DNA from: Hygrophila difformis
Taxonomy: Eukaryota; Streptophyta; Magnoliopsida; Lamiales; Acanthaceae
Direction: 5' to 3'
Assembly: GCA_030278955.1 (NCBI GenBank)
Contig: JAOANR010000006.1
Location: 5,513,310 to 5,577,309 of the forward strand
DNA: 64,000 nucleotides
The notes beneath the pieces are model-generated. The model saw only the letters and a list, made by a program, of their open reading frames with translations, searched no databases and was not told where the DNA came from. This document shows positions 34,435 to 44,488 of this stretch, piece after piece. How positions within the stretch are numbered: position 1 is the stretch's first letter; every line of letters starts with the position of its first letter. Both the position numbers and the translations under genes were made by a program.

Positions 34435-36882
34435 TCAGTCAGACTCCCCTTCTGCCTCTGAATCAGCAGCATCACCACCACCATCTGGGCGGTCTTGATC
34501 ATCATCAGGTTCAATGTACATGGCAGTCCCAGCTTCTTCATCTTCAGACCAGTAGTCAGGTAGCAGGGCAAGTGCTTCATCAATTCTTCCTTCCTCTTGC
34601 TGAATGATCGCACGAAGTCCTTTGAACCTTTCCTTGGACTGGTTCAGTATCTCTCTGGCTCGAGTAAGGGCACTCTGGTGGCTTAGGGTTCCATCTGGAC
34701 CAGGAATATCAGGCACCTTGGACAGCAGCTTCTGTGAGAGACCAAACTCATAGATCTTCTCTTTGGGTGCACTCTTGTTGCCACCAATTTTGAGAGACTT
34801 AAGGAACAATTGGATGAGTGCCGGATAAGGGAGTAGGGTCTTGTGGCTAGCATTCAGTGACTCTGCTATGTTGACCATCTGAGTCAGAACCAGTTGATCA
34901 TAGTTGATAGGGACTTTCTGATCAATGGCATAAATCAGATGACACATTTCTCTTGTGACCAAAGAGTGATTTCCAGTGGGCATCACATTAGAAGCACAGA
35001 ATTTGTAGATCATGTAGAACTTCTGTGTGAGATCCTTAGGCTTCACTCCCTTCCCTGGCATCTTTTTGACCTTAGTCTTGGTGATAGCATAGGACACTTT
35101 GTCACTGTCAAACGAGACACCTTGTTCCAATATCCCTTCAAAGTCAACCTCAGGCAGTTCCAGTAAGACATTGATCTTGGAGGCTGAAATCTCATAAAGA
35201 ACCCCTCCAGTGAAGTTTTTGTTGAACCATGGGGTGCCAGGATTTATGACATCTTTTCTCAGGTTTGCATAGAACTGAACAACAAGATCTGGTTGATACT
35301 CCTTAACCAAGGTTGCCCATCCAATCAGACCTCTTTCCTCCAGATACTGAGTCCAACCAAGTTGATCATACTTGGGGCCACAGTAGGTATGCTCTTGACG
35401 AAAGGCCTTCTTGATTAAAACATTGGAGTGATAATCAGCACTGGACTGGTAATAGAACTGATCCGAGTGAGCAAGAGCAGCATCAAGTATCTCCTTCCCC
35501 TTAGCCTTGGAGGAGGACGGCTTCCTTATGTCAAGCTTTGACTTCTTCCTGATCTCTGGATTTTCTTCAGCATCACGAACACGCTTTCCTTTGCTAGTGG
35601 ACTGTGAAGGCTTGGTCACAGGTTTGGAGGCAGGAGGAGCAGCTTCTTCGGACTTAGAGGAACTGTCATCAGTACCATCTGGTTCATCCTCACCATTGAA
35701 CTCGCTATCAGAGTCCTTCTCTTTGAGCTTCTTGGGAATAGGTACAGGGGCCACTTTGGAACCGACACCACTCTGAGGGGGATGAAGATCAGGTTCATCA
35801 GAACTAGATTCTTCTTCTTCCTCATCACCTTCTGAGGACTCTTCTTCAGATCCTTCTTCAACAGTATCCAACTCCTTGTGGGGTTCATCAGCCCTCGATT
35901 GAATAGGAGCTTCGGTGGTGGTCTGATCTTTTTCAACAGGAGATCCTTGAGAGGGCTCTGATTGTCTGGATTCCTCTGGTTGAGTAGGCGGAGAGGTGAC
36001 TAGAGAGGTCTGCTTCTCAGTCTCTTCCACATTGCTAGATTTCTTCGACTTCTTGGTCTTGGAGGGAGCAGCAGCAACTTTGACTGAGGAGGGACCAGTG
36101 GTCTCCACACTTGGAGGGGGATTATCGAACACAGGCTTGATGATGTTAAGAGGAACATCAGCAACTGGTTTAGAACTCGATTTTGATCCCTTCTCTGCAG
36201 TCTTCTTTTCAGCAGGAGCGGGTTTCTTCTTTGAGACATCTTCAACAGGAAAAGCAGGCTTGGGAGAATCTCCACCTTTCTTCTTCATGAGTGACATAGT
36301 CACAGGGGCCAAATCGGATACTGGCGTATCATCGTCACTCTCTCTGAATCCAGAGGATGCAGTACCTTGGGCCGTAGACGATCCTGAAACTTGCACGTTA
36401 GAAGACACAGAAGGTTTCTTAGATTTCTTTGTACCTTTCTTTGTTGATTTCTTTCCCGGCACTGAGGCGGCAGCAGCAGCAGCCAATGTCTTGAGGTTTC
36501 CAGGAGATTCCATTACTTTGGTTGTCTGAGATGGGTCGCCTTCAACTCCTTTAGTAGTGGTGTCACCAGAAACCGCCATGGGAGAAACTGTCTGAGTGGT
36601 CGGCATTGAGCCCACGTCCACAGAAGCGGTTTTCTCCCCCTGAACTGCTACACCGGCGCTCCGAAGTTCACTACGAACATCCAACGGATCCAGGACACCT
36701 TGGTTAGATGTGGAAGTTGTTGATTGATCTGCATTGGACTTCGCCTGAGAGGAACTAACGCCCTTCTTCGACTTAGGGTTACGGGGAACAGGTGGTTTCC
36801 TTGATACTGGACTGGAATCCTTGGAACCACGTGTCTGAACCATCTTTCCTGCACTCAGAGAATTCAACAAACGAGCAAACAA
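34435..36882 (-). CDS. Extra ORF downstream of pol (Sirevirus env-like position)
   Basis: An uninterrupted 815-aa frame between pol and the polypurine tract. Start could be Met 36882 or Met 36843 (MVQTRGSKDSSPVS). The first 450 residues are low-complexity, rich in Ser, Lys, Pro, Glu and Asp, with poly-acidic runs. The C-terminal part is globular, with VVQFYANLRKDV, GVLYEISASKINVLLELPEV and KFYMIYKFCASNVMPTGNHS. It resembles the domain often labelled putative plant transposon protein and seen in Sirevirus ORFs. I see no convincing signal peptide or transmembrane anchor, so a membrane-glycoprotein role is not supported. It is in a different frame from pol and 322 nt away, so it needs separate expression. 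Confidence 0.8.
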   Translation of the reverse strand: MFARLLNSLSAGKMVQTRGSKDSSPVSRKPPVPRNPKSKKGVSSSQAKSNADQSTTSTSNQGVLDPLDVRSELRSAGVAVQGEKTASVDVGSMPTTQTVSPMAVSGDTTTKGVEGDPSQTTKVMESPGNLKTLAAAAAASVPGKKSTKKGTKKSKKPSVSSNVQVSGSSTAQGTASSGFRESDDDTPVSDLAPVTMSLMKKKGGDSPKPAFPVEDVSKKKPAPAEKKTAEKGSKSSSKPVADVPLNIIKPVFDNPPPSVETTGPSSVKVAAAPSKTKKSKKSSNVEETEKQTSLVTSPPTQPEESRQSEPSQGSPVEKDQTTTEAPIQSRADEPHKELDTVEEGSEEESSEGDEEEEESSSDEPDLHPPQSGVGSKVAPVPIPKKLKEKDSDSEFNGEDEPDGTDDSSSKSEEAAPPASKPVTKPSQSTSKGKRVRDAEENPEIRKKSKLDIRKPSSSKAKGKEILDAALAHSDQFYYQSSADYHSNVLIKKAFRQEHTYCGPKYDQLGWTQYLEERGLIGWATLVKEYQPDLVVQFYANLRKDVINPGTPWFNKNFTGGVLYEISASKINVLLELPEVDFEGILEQGVSFDSDKVSYAITKTKVKKMPGKGVKPKDLTQKFYMIYKFCASNVMPTGNHSLVTREMCHLIYAIDQKVPINYDQLVLTQMVNIAESLNASHKTLLPYPALIQLFLKSLKIGGNKSAPKEKIYEFGLSQKLLSKVPDIPGPDGTLSHQSALTRAREILNQSKERFKGLRAIIQQEEGRIDEALALLPDYWSEDEEAGTAMYIEPDDDQDRPDGGGDAADSEAEGESD

Positions 36883-37204
36883 AGGGAACTAGCGAGTGAA
36901 AACTGAAATGCGAAGAAAGTTAGAGAGCGATCAGAGACGATTCGTCTTCTGAGAAAGAGTAAAGTAAACTCCCTTTCAAGGATTCTGTCACTTCCCGCTC
37001 AAGAGAGATGGCGCCATAAAATGAGTGGGCCTGATGGGCTCAAACAAATAAAAAAAACTGGGCCTACACACTGGGCCATAGCTAATCTCCCCCTGAAATA
37101 CACAAGTCTGCACTCCAAACAAAATATTAGAATAAACAGTATTAACAAGAGTTTGAGTGAAGAATTGTCACCATAAAAGCTATGGGGAGATCCGAGTGAT
37201 TGCT

Positions 37205-40200
37205 TTAGGCAAGGTAGCACAACCCAAGGTCCTTCCTTAGTGATTCAAAACGATCACTGTTCAAGGCCTTGGTGAATATATCAGCATGTTGAAGTTCAGT
37301 TCCAACATGTTGAATGAACACCACTCCATCTTCTACCAGCTCTCTTATATAGTGATGTCGAATGTCAATGTGTTTGGTGCGGCTATGTTGAACTGGATTC
37401 TTAGCAATGTTGATGGCACTCATGTTGTCACACATAAGGAGGAGCTCCTTCTGCTCAATTCCATAGTCCTTCAGCATCTGTTTCATCCACAACAACTGAG
37501 CACAGCAGCTACCAGCAGCCAAGTATTCAGCTTCAGCAGTGGACAAGGAGATCGAACTCTGCTTCTTGCTATACCAACTGACCAAGTTTGTCCCAACATA
37601 GAAACAACCACCTGTGGTGCTCTTTCGATCATCTATGCATCCTGCCCAATCAGCATCACTGTACCCTACAAGTTGCAGACTTGATTCCTTCGAATACCAG
37701 ATTCCTAAATTTGCAGTCCCTGAGATGTATTTGATAATTCTCTTAGCAGCATGTAGATGGGATTCCTTGGGGTTTGCCTGATATCTTGCGCACACACCCA
37801 CCGCATAGTTGATATCGGGTCGACTGGCAGCTAAATAGAGAAGGCTCCCAATGATACTCCGATACAGCTTGGGATCCACATCATTTCCAGAGGGATCTTG
37901 ACTGATCTTGTCATTTGTGCCTAAGGGAGTTCTTGCAGGTTTGCTTGACTCCATCCCAAATTTCTTTACAATGTTCTTTGCATACTTAGCTTGAGAGAGG
38001 AACATCCCATCCTTCTTCTGAGTTACCTGGAGTCCAAGGAAGTAGGTCAATTCACCAACTAAGCTCATCTCGAACTCATTACTCATGATCTTAATGAATT
38101 CATCTTTGAGTATGTGGGATGTGGACCCAAAGACAATGTCATCTACGTAGATCTGAGCAACAATGAAGCCCTTAGCTTCCTTTCTGATGAAGAGTGTTTG
38201 GTCAGTGCTGCCTCTTTCATAACCGTGATCTAAGAGATAGGTTGAGAGTCTCTCGTACCATGCCCTAGGGGCTTGCTTCAGACCATACAGGGCCTTGTGG
38301 AGCTTGTAAACATAATCTGGTCGATGGGGGTCTTCAAACCCTTTCGGTTGTTCCACATAAGCCTCTTCCTTCAACCAACCATTCAAGAACGCACTCTTCA
38401 CATCCATTTGGTACAATTTGAATTCGAAGGAGCAGGCAACAGCCAAGAGCAGTCGAACGGCTTCTAGCCTGGCCACTGGTGCGAAGGTTTCACTAAAATC
38501 GACCCCTTCAACTTGAGTGTATCCTTGAGCCACCAGTCTAGCTTTGTTCCTAGTGATGTTCCCATCCTCATCAGTCTTATTCTTGAAAATCCACTTGGTT
38601 CCAATGACATTCACATTGGTAGGTCTCTCCACCAATTCCCAAACTTCATTTCTAGCAAACTGTTGAAGCTCTTCTTGCATAGCAGCAGTCCAATGCTCAT
38701 CACAGAGTGCTTCCTCCACCTTGGTTGGCTCGATCCTGGAGGTGAAACAGTGAAGACCAGCCAACTCTTTGTAGTTGATCTTCTTCTTGTTCCTGGTTCG
38801 TCTTCCCTCGTTGATATCACTGAGAAGGTCATTCTCATTGTGATTTCTGTGAACCTTACTCTGAGTGAGTGGAGTTCTCTGAGGGTGGTTCGATTCACTG
38901 GATTGAACTTCCTTTTCAGCAGGTTTTACATCCTCATGAGTAGCAGGGGATGCATCATCAGGACAAACCTCATTCTCAATTTCCATCACCGAGACAGGTT
39001 TGGATCCACACTTAGGTTTGTCTTCGATGACAACATTGGCAGATTCCACCACTTTCCTTGAGGAAGGTAGATACACTCGATATGCTTTGCTGGTGGAAGA
39101 GTAACCCACAAGTATACCCTCTGTGCTCTTTTCTTGAAACTTCCCGGACTGATTCCTGTCATTCAAGACAAAGCACTTGCTACCAAAAATATGGAAATAA
39201 GAGATGGTAGTTCTTTTACCTTTCCACAGCTCGTATGGAGTCTTTAGGGTCTTCGATCTCATGTGGACTCGATTACCAACATAGCAGGCAGTGTGAACTG
39301 CTTCTGCCCAGAGGAACTGCGGGACATCCTTAGAATTAAGCATGACTCTAGCCATTTCTTGGATAGTTCTGTTCTTTCTCTCCACCACGCCATTTTGTTG
39401 TGGAGTTCGGGGAGCAGAGAATTCATGCTTAATGCCATTGACACTGCAGAAGTCCTCGAACTTTTGGTTCTGGAATTCACCACCATGATCACTCCTGATT
39501 CTTTTGACTTTACAGTCTTTTTCAGTGGTGATTTGGTTGTGAAGTGTGATGAAAGCCTCGAGTGCCTCACTCTTTTCCCTGAGAAAAGAAACCCAGGTAT
39601 ATCGAGAAAAATCATCAACACAAACGAGAACATAGTGCTTACCTCCTAGACTCTTTACATCAGTTGGCCCAAAGAGGTCCATGTGTATGAGTTCTAGGCA
39701 CTGCGTTGAACCAGACTGATCGATTCCCTTGTGTGATGCCTTGTGCTGCTTGTTCTTCGCACAGTCATCACAGAACTCTGCATCGGATTTCTTCATTGGG
39801 GGAAGACCTTTGATAGCTCCTGATTTGCTGAGTTTGATAAGATCCTTGAAGTTGAGATGACCCAACCTTTCGTGCCATAGCTGAGCTTGAACAGGACCTG
39901 CATTTTCACTTAGGAAACAAGATTGTGCTAGAGTGTAGCAGTTATTCTTGGACCTAAGTCCTCTCAGCACACAATCATATCTAGAGTTGAGAACTTCACA
40001 TTGTTCCCAATCAAAACACACCTTCATCCTGTTATCACACAGTTGGCTAATACTAATGAGATTAACACACAAACCTTCGACATAGTACACAGGATTAAGA
40101 GCCAGAAGTCCCTTGTCACCAATTGAACCTTGTCCAGCCACTTTACCTCTACCTCCATCTCCAAAGATGACATATCCTCCATCTATCTTCTGGAAGTCAG

Positions 40201-42397
40201 ATAGAAGGTCTTTATCACCTGTCATGTGTCTGGAGCACCCGCTATCGAAGTACCAGCACACCTTTTTACCAGCTTTGCCTACTGAGTGGAAAGCCATGTT
40301 ACATAGGAAAGCTGCTTTGATACACCATTCCCTCCTAAACATGCTTCTCTTGATTTCTTCACTAGGCCATATCATAGGACGGCCTGACACAGCATCTCTG
40401 GATAGAAGACGACAGGATAGAGTTTTGTGACCATAGGTCTTGCAGTAGGCACATTCCAGGGGAACAGCAGGTGAATGGGGTTTCTTTGACTTTCCCTTTC
40501 TAGCATGTTTTACAAGGGTTGATTCCTTCTTAGGAGACTTGTCTGAACTCTCTTCAGAAGAGTGTCCTTCCTTGACAAATACTCTGTCCTTGGAGCTGCT
40601 GCATCCTTGAACGAAACCGATTCCCCTTCTGTCACCATGAGCTTTGGAGGAGGAGAGAATTTCTGAGAGCACATCCTTTCCCTTGTTTAGACGACTGGCA
40701 AGATCCTCAGAGTTCTTAACCCTAGCATTGAGTTCTTCAATCTGCTGAGACAAATTAGCCACCTGATCCTGAAGATCTTTTCTCTGAGTAGTAAGGGCAG
40801 CAACTTGCTCGATTAGGGCACCATTCACCGTGGTGAGGCTGAAGACTTGCTCGCACTGAACAATAATCTCTTGTTGAAAATTGTCACGTTGCGCAGTAAG
40901 TTCAGAGACTTGACTACCAAGGACTCCATTGTCAATGGTGAGTTCATCAACTTGTCTTGACAGCTCATCCACCCTTACACCATAGTCCAACATGCTGGGT
41001 TCCAGTCTGGCAACAAGATATTCTAATTCATCTCGTCTATCCTCTATGCTCCGAACTTCTTCCCACCTAGATTGGAATTGACATCTGAGATCCTCGTGCT
41101 TTTCGCTCAGTTCAGCATGTTCTTTTCTCAGATCTATTAGTTCGATCATGGCACCTTCCAGTTGACCATCAGATTCTCCAAGCTTTTCTCGCAACTCTTC
41201 AAGTTGTTTGACCAGGGATTCAACTCTATCTGTTTCTTCCCTGTTGGAGGAGGAACAAGCAACCTCATCAGTAACAAAAGGAGTGACACAAGGAGGAGCT
41301 TTACCTTCATCAGCATCTGACTCTGAGTCAGTGTCCCATGATCCTGCAAAGGCAACTCCTGTTTCTTCCTCACTTTCACTAGAGCTGCTTTCCTCTTCTT
41401 CGCTGAAGGTTGCACAGAGAGTCTTCTTTGGATCAGAAGACTTATTTTTCAGGTTACCACAGTCAGCTCTAACATGACCAAATCCCTTGCATTCATAGCA
41501 TTGGAGCCCTTTAGACTCGGAGGATTCCTTGGGAGATTTCTTGGAACCTTTCTCACGCTTGTGCCTATCAGTCCTCTTGCTGGAAGAGCCTTCACCTTTC
41601 TTGTTGTAAAACAGCTTAGACTTCTTGTCTCTAAGAATTCTAGCAACCTTTTTAGACAACAGAATAAGGTCTTCTTCATCGAAATCAGAATCTAGTTCAT
41701 CGACAGGTGGTTCAGTCTGGGGTTTGGACTCCGTTTTGAAAGCAACAGCTTTTCCTGTAAACTTTTTGCAGTGATCCATCTCCCAAGACTGAAGTATTCC
41801 CATGAGCTCGTCTACAGAAATGGTGGCATATTCCTTTTGAAGCTCCAGAGCAGCTATCTTGGCATTGAAACGTTCTGGAAGAGTACCTACAATTTTTCTC
41901 ACTATCTCCTGAGAGGAGTAGACCTTACCAAGTTGCTGGGCTTGGTTTGTTAGAGTACGAATCCTACTAAAGTAACTGTTAACAGACTCATGCTCATCCA
42001 TAGCAAGTTTATGAAACAGAGCTTCAATAGAAATAAGTTTAGAAGTTCTTACAGAAGCTGACCCTTCGTGAGAGTTTACCAAGATTTCCCAAGCTTCAAA
42101 GGCTGTGGTGCAGGCTGAAATCAGGCTGTATTGATCATCAGTGACAGCACTGAATATAGCATGCAGGGCCTTTGAGTTCATGTTGGAAGCAGTTTTCTCA
42201 GCAACTGTCCAGTCCTTCTTTTCCTTGGGTTTGGTAGCTCCATCAGTAGTAACCAAAGGTGCTTCATACTTCTCTTGAACAGCATCCCAAGCTTGATCAT
42301 CAATAGACATCAAGTAGGATCTCATCTTGTTTTTCCAAAAGGAAAAGTTGGTTCCATCAAGGAGAGGAGGCTGACTGAAGTTCCACTTGTGACTCAT
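37205..42397 (-). CDS. Sirevirus-like copia Gag-Pol polyprotein
   Basis: A single 1730-aa frame. Gag begins [20 protein letters not shown] (UBN2-type) and has a CCHC knuckle [14 protein letters not shown] near residue 300. A coiled-coil region (about 380-600) and a second CCHC-like motif [14 protein letters not shown] near 648 follow. Protease motif [14 protein letters not shown] is near 712. The integrase zinc-binding region (HERLGHLNF) is near 840, with catalytic Asp/Glu residues in LIHMDLFGP and the [12 protein letters not shown] stretch. Reverse transcriptase runs from GTKWIFKNK with catalytic YVDDIVFGS near 1415. RNase H carries [30 protein letters not shown] and [14 protein letters not shown]. 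No stop or shift interrupts it, so the element could be autonomous. Confidence 0.96.
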   Translation of the reverse strand: MSHKWNFSQPPLLDGTNFSFWKNKMRSYLMSIDDQAWDAVQEKYEAPLVTTDGATKPKEKKDWTVAEKTASNMNSKALHAIFSAVTDDQYSLISACTTAFEAWEILVNSHEGSASVRTSKLISIEALFHKLAMDEHESVNSYFSRIRTLTNQAQQLGKVYSSQEIVRKIVGTLPERFNAKIAALELQKEYATISVDELMGILQSWEMDHCKKFTGKAVAFKTESKPQTEPPVDELDSDFDEEDLILLSKKVARILRDKKSKLFYNKKGEGSSSKRTDRHKREKGSKKSPKESSESKGLQCYECKGFGHVRADCGNLKNKSSDPKKTLCATFSEEEESSSSESEEETGVAFAGSWDTDSESDADEGKAPPCVTPFVTDEVACSSSNREETDRVESLVKQLEELREKLGESDGQLEGAMIELIDLRKEHAELSEKHEDLRCQFQSRWEEVRSIEDRRDELEYLVARLEPSMLDYGVRVDELSRQVDELTIDNGVLGSQVSELTAQRDNFQQEIIVQCEQVFSLTTVNGALIEQVAALTTQRKDLQDQVANLSQQIEELNARVKNSEDLASRLNKGKDVLSEILSSSKAHGDRRGIGFVQGCSSSKDRVFVKEGHSSEESSDKSPKKESTLVKHARKGKSKKPHSPAVPLECAYCKTYGHKTLSCRLLSRDAVSGRPMIWPSEEIKRSMFRREWCIKAAFLCNMAFHSVGKAGKKVCWYFDSGCSRHMTGDKDLLSDFQKIDGGYVIFGDGGRGKVAGQGSIGDKGLLALNPVYYVEGLCVNLISISQLCDNRMKVCFDWEQCEVLNSRYDCVLRGLRSKNNCYTLAQSCFLSENAGPVQAQLWHERLGHLNFKDLIKLSKSGAIKGLPPMKKSDAEFCDDCAKNKQHKASHKGIDQSGSTQCLELIHMDLFGPTDVKSLGGKHYVLVCVDDFSRYTWVSFLREKSEALEAFITLHNQITTEKDCKVKRIRSDHGGEFQNQKFEDFCSVNGIKHEFSAPRTPQQNGVVERKNRTIQEMARVMLNSKDVPQFLWAEAVHTACYVGNRVHMRSKTLKTPYELWKGKRTTISYFHIFGSKCFVLNDRNQSGKFQEKSTEGILVGYSSTSKAYRVYLPSSRKVVESANVVIEDKPKCGSKPVSVMEIENEVCPDDASPATHEDVKPAEKEVQSSESNHPQRTPLTQSKVHRNHNENDLLSDINEGRRTRNKKKINYKELAGLHCFTSRIEPTKVEEALCDEHWTAAMQEELQQFARNEVWELVERPTNVNVIGTKWIFKNKTDEDGNITRNKARLVAQGYTQVEGVDFSETFAPVARLEAVRLLLAVACSFEFKLYQMDVKSAFLNGWLKEEAYVEQPKGFEDPHRPDYVYKLHKALYGLKQAPRAWYERLSTYLLDHGYERGSTDQTLFIRKEAKGFIVAQIYVDDIVFGSTSHILKDEFIKIMSNEFEMSLVGELTYFLGLQVTQKKDGMFLSQAKYAKNIVKKFGMESSKPARTPLGTNDKISQDPSGNDVDPKLYRSIIGSLLYLAASRPDINYAVGVCARYQANPKESHLHAAKRIIKYISGTANLGIWYSKESSLQLVGYSDADWAGCIDDRKSTTGGCFYVGTNLVSWYSKKQSSISLSTAEAEYLAAGSCCAQLLWMKQMLKDYGIEQKELLLMCDNMSAINIAKNPVQHSRTKHIDIRHHYIRELVEDGVVFIQHVGTELQHADIFTKALNSDRFESLRKDLGLCYLA

Positions 42398-42427
42398 CTT
42401 GCTTCAGGGATCTCTCTCGAAAGAGTG

Positions 42428-42441
42428 TGGCTCTGATACCA
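42428..42441 (-). other. Primer-binding site for initiator Met tRNA
   Basis: Minus strand TGGTATCAGAGCCA, two bases internal to the 5' LTR. This is the usual plant primer-binding site complementary to the 3' end of initiator methionine tRNA. Confidence 0.92.
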
Positions 42442-42443
42442 CT

Positions 42444-43466
42444 TGTTAGGTCCCCAGCTCACGCAAGTACTATTCTTTATGCTATGGTTCAACGAACCAA
42501 GTTCAAACTACCACAGTGAACACACTAATTAAACATACCAGAGTAAACTCAGATTCAAGCACAGCGGAAATACTTAAATGTAAAAGTAAGAGCACAAAGA
42601 ATAAATGAGACACAACAAGATGATGACCCAGTTCGGCCTTCGGCCTACGTCTGGGGGATACCAATCCAGGAGGATATTCACTATGTGTTAACCTATGGCA
42701 ACCAACCATACACAATAGCAAATATAAAAAGTGTCTTCACTCCAAGTTCCAAGTGGACAGTTGTGATGACCAAGAGCCTCCAGCCTTTGGTGTAGAAATC
42801 CCCTTCTACTTCAACTCTCAAGGCCGCCTGCCTCGAGTTCCCCTTGAAACAGCCTGTGAAACACTCCCTCTGTTGTTTTTGGGATGAATAATGATTTGAA
42901 GTGCTTCTTCCTTTCACACGCCTTGAACTCACTCCTAAGTTGTCTCCTAGTACAGACACTCAATGGTTCTTAAACACGAACACAACTAGGAGCATTCAAG
43001 GCTACTCGATCTCACAGCAGATAGATCAATATCGGTTTACACTTTTGCTGTGAATCGATTCTAGAGAGAGTATTACAATTACAACAAGGTCGAGAGCTTT
43101 TTCAGAATGCTTAAAACAATGACCAAAAATCTCTACTCTTCAATCTTCAACTCTCTCTATTTATCCCAGAGATTGCTCAACGGATTTGAAAAATTTTGCC
43201 ATATTGGGAAATAGCCGTTGTGCAGATTGGGATTTGTGAGTAACAGTTCTTTTCTTAAGAGATAGGTAATCCCTGCAAGAAATGTTAGTCTATACCCACT
43301 CTAATCAGAACTTTCATCCCGAGGATCGCGCTGAGCCCAATCCATTCTTGATCTCTGCAAACTTTCATCCCGAGGATCGCGCTGAACACGGAAACAACAG
43401 AAGAGGTCCTATCTACCTAAGTTCAATCATCGGTTTGAACTTCCCACAAAAACACTAGACTCAACA
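42444..43466 (-). repeat. 5' LTR of the Sirevirus-like element
   Basis: 1023 bp. It is 12 bp longer than the other LTR. The difference is fully explained at about 43310-43332, where CTTTCATCCCGAGGATCGCGC replaces AAGAGCCGT. The inserted word is also present about 50 bp downstream in both LTRs. Confidence 0.95.
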
Positions 43467-44048
43467 ACCTGGTCATGTAGTAATTATAATACTGATGATG
43501 ACACTAGTAGTAGTATTCAGTTCAGACAAGCTCTGCGGTGCCATTTATTTAGTTAGTTCATGCTGATATTGGGACAGCCAGCTGCATCCTATAATCCCCC
43601 TTGGCCTTACACGCGTACGTCCATTTGCTACTCATTCATTCATTATATATTCTCATGTACACTTTCATATCAACAATTTTTGCATTACATATTTATGTGG
43701 TGTATATGCATGTGCAGCTACAGAGTGCAACGGCAACAGGGCGCACCAATAATTCCCGCCGGGGTATTTGTTCATACAAGCAGTGAGTGAAGGACGAGGA
43801 CTGTGGGACAATGGAGCCGCCTGTGGCCGACGCCGATACCGGTTGAGGTGCCTCAGCGGCCACCAACAGTAGGCCCTGTTTGGATGGCACAGGAGGCCCT
43901 GCCCTGCCTTGCCCTGCCACCATTCTCATGTCCAATGATGCCTTTAATTTGCCGCTGTTTCCCGATACCCTAATGCTAGAATTAATGTTGAATTCATCCA
44001 GTATGTACTATTCTTGTACTATGTGTTACTCTTGCTCCTATTTATATT

Positions 44049-44300
44049 CTTCCTCCGTATTTGAAAGTTTTTTACGGACCCACATATCACCCAGTTCAAT
44101 GCACATTTTAAACCACAAATAACTCAAGTTTGGTACAAGTAAAAAATCTAAAAGTCTCATATTTAAATACTACAAGACGAGGCGAATCTAACAAGATTTC
44201 ACTTGACTATATTTTAACTATGATAAAATTTTAAATGAAAATCTGTGTATGGATAGTGACACCTAACCAAATGTAAAAAAACTTCCAAATATGGAGGTAG
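44049..44300. mobile_element. Stowaway-like MITE in intron 2 of the dead EG45-like gene
   Basis: Ends CTTCCTCCGTATTTGAAAG and CTTCCAAATATGGAGGTAG form an inverted repeat. The interior has TTTCACTTGACTATATTTTA, shared with the copy at 23813. The left TA is not exact; right TA at 44301-44302. Confidence 0.7.
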
Positions 44301-44488
44301 TATACTATTACTGTGTCTATTACCTCCCTACCTAAATTCTAAATTTACTTACTCTACTCATCATGATGTCTGATTCTTCAATTCTCATCTTCAGGATTTG
44401 ATATGGAATCTCTGTATTAATAAACAGTACAGACTATGATAAGATCCGACCTTCTTTCCTTACGGTGAATTCTTGCGTAGCCATCACC

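Larger units (their letters stand above)
33056..43471 (-). mobile_element. Full-length Sirevirus-like Ty1/copia retrotransposon
   Basis: The element spans 33061-43466 (10,406 bp) and is flanked by the perfect 5-bp duplication ACCTG (33056-33060 and 43467-43471). LTRs of 1011 and 1023 bp start TGTTAGG and end CTCAACA (TG...CA). Read on the minus strand the order is 5' LTR, primer-binding site, gag-pol, a second long ORF, polypurine tract, 3' LTR. The domain order protease-integrase-RT-RNase H makes it copia. The extra ORF after pol, the long gag with coiled coil and the large size fit the Sirevirus genus. Both ORFs are intact and the LTRs look identical by eye apart from one segment, so the insertion is recent. 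Confidence 0.95.
33020..44401 (+). pseudogene. Second EG45-like gene, split by a copia element and frameshifted
   Basis: Pieces: a possible 5' part of exon 1 at 33020-33060 (MMIRSSNPLIILTW, signal-peptide-like when read across the insertion), the rest of exon 1 at 43472-43614, exon 2 at 43718-44000 and a tiny exon 3 at 44395-44401. Intron positions, the ADIGTA start of the mature part, the LWDNGAACGRR region, RYRLRCLSG and the final Q-I-stop across the last intron all match the intact gene at 25860-26671. Damage includes the Sirevirus insertion, a one-base shift in exon 1 (AGCTGCATCC), and stops and shifts in exon 2. A Stowaway-like MITE lies in intron 2. Exon 2-3 assignment is strong; the 33020-33060 piece is inference. 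Confidence 0.75.

Noticed and set aside
35996..36529. Plus-strand 177-codon open frame in the Sirevirus
   Set aside because: Antisense shadow of the Ser/Lys-rich extra ORF.
34435..36882. True envelope glycoprotein
   Set aside because: The position is env-like, but no signal peptide, cysteine-rich ectodomain or membrane anchor is visible, so only a positional label is used.
44465..44488. Start of LINE ORF1 at 44465
   Set aside because: The codon there is GTG; ATG 44489 has a better start context (CACCATGG).
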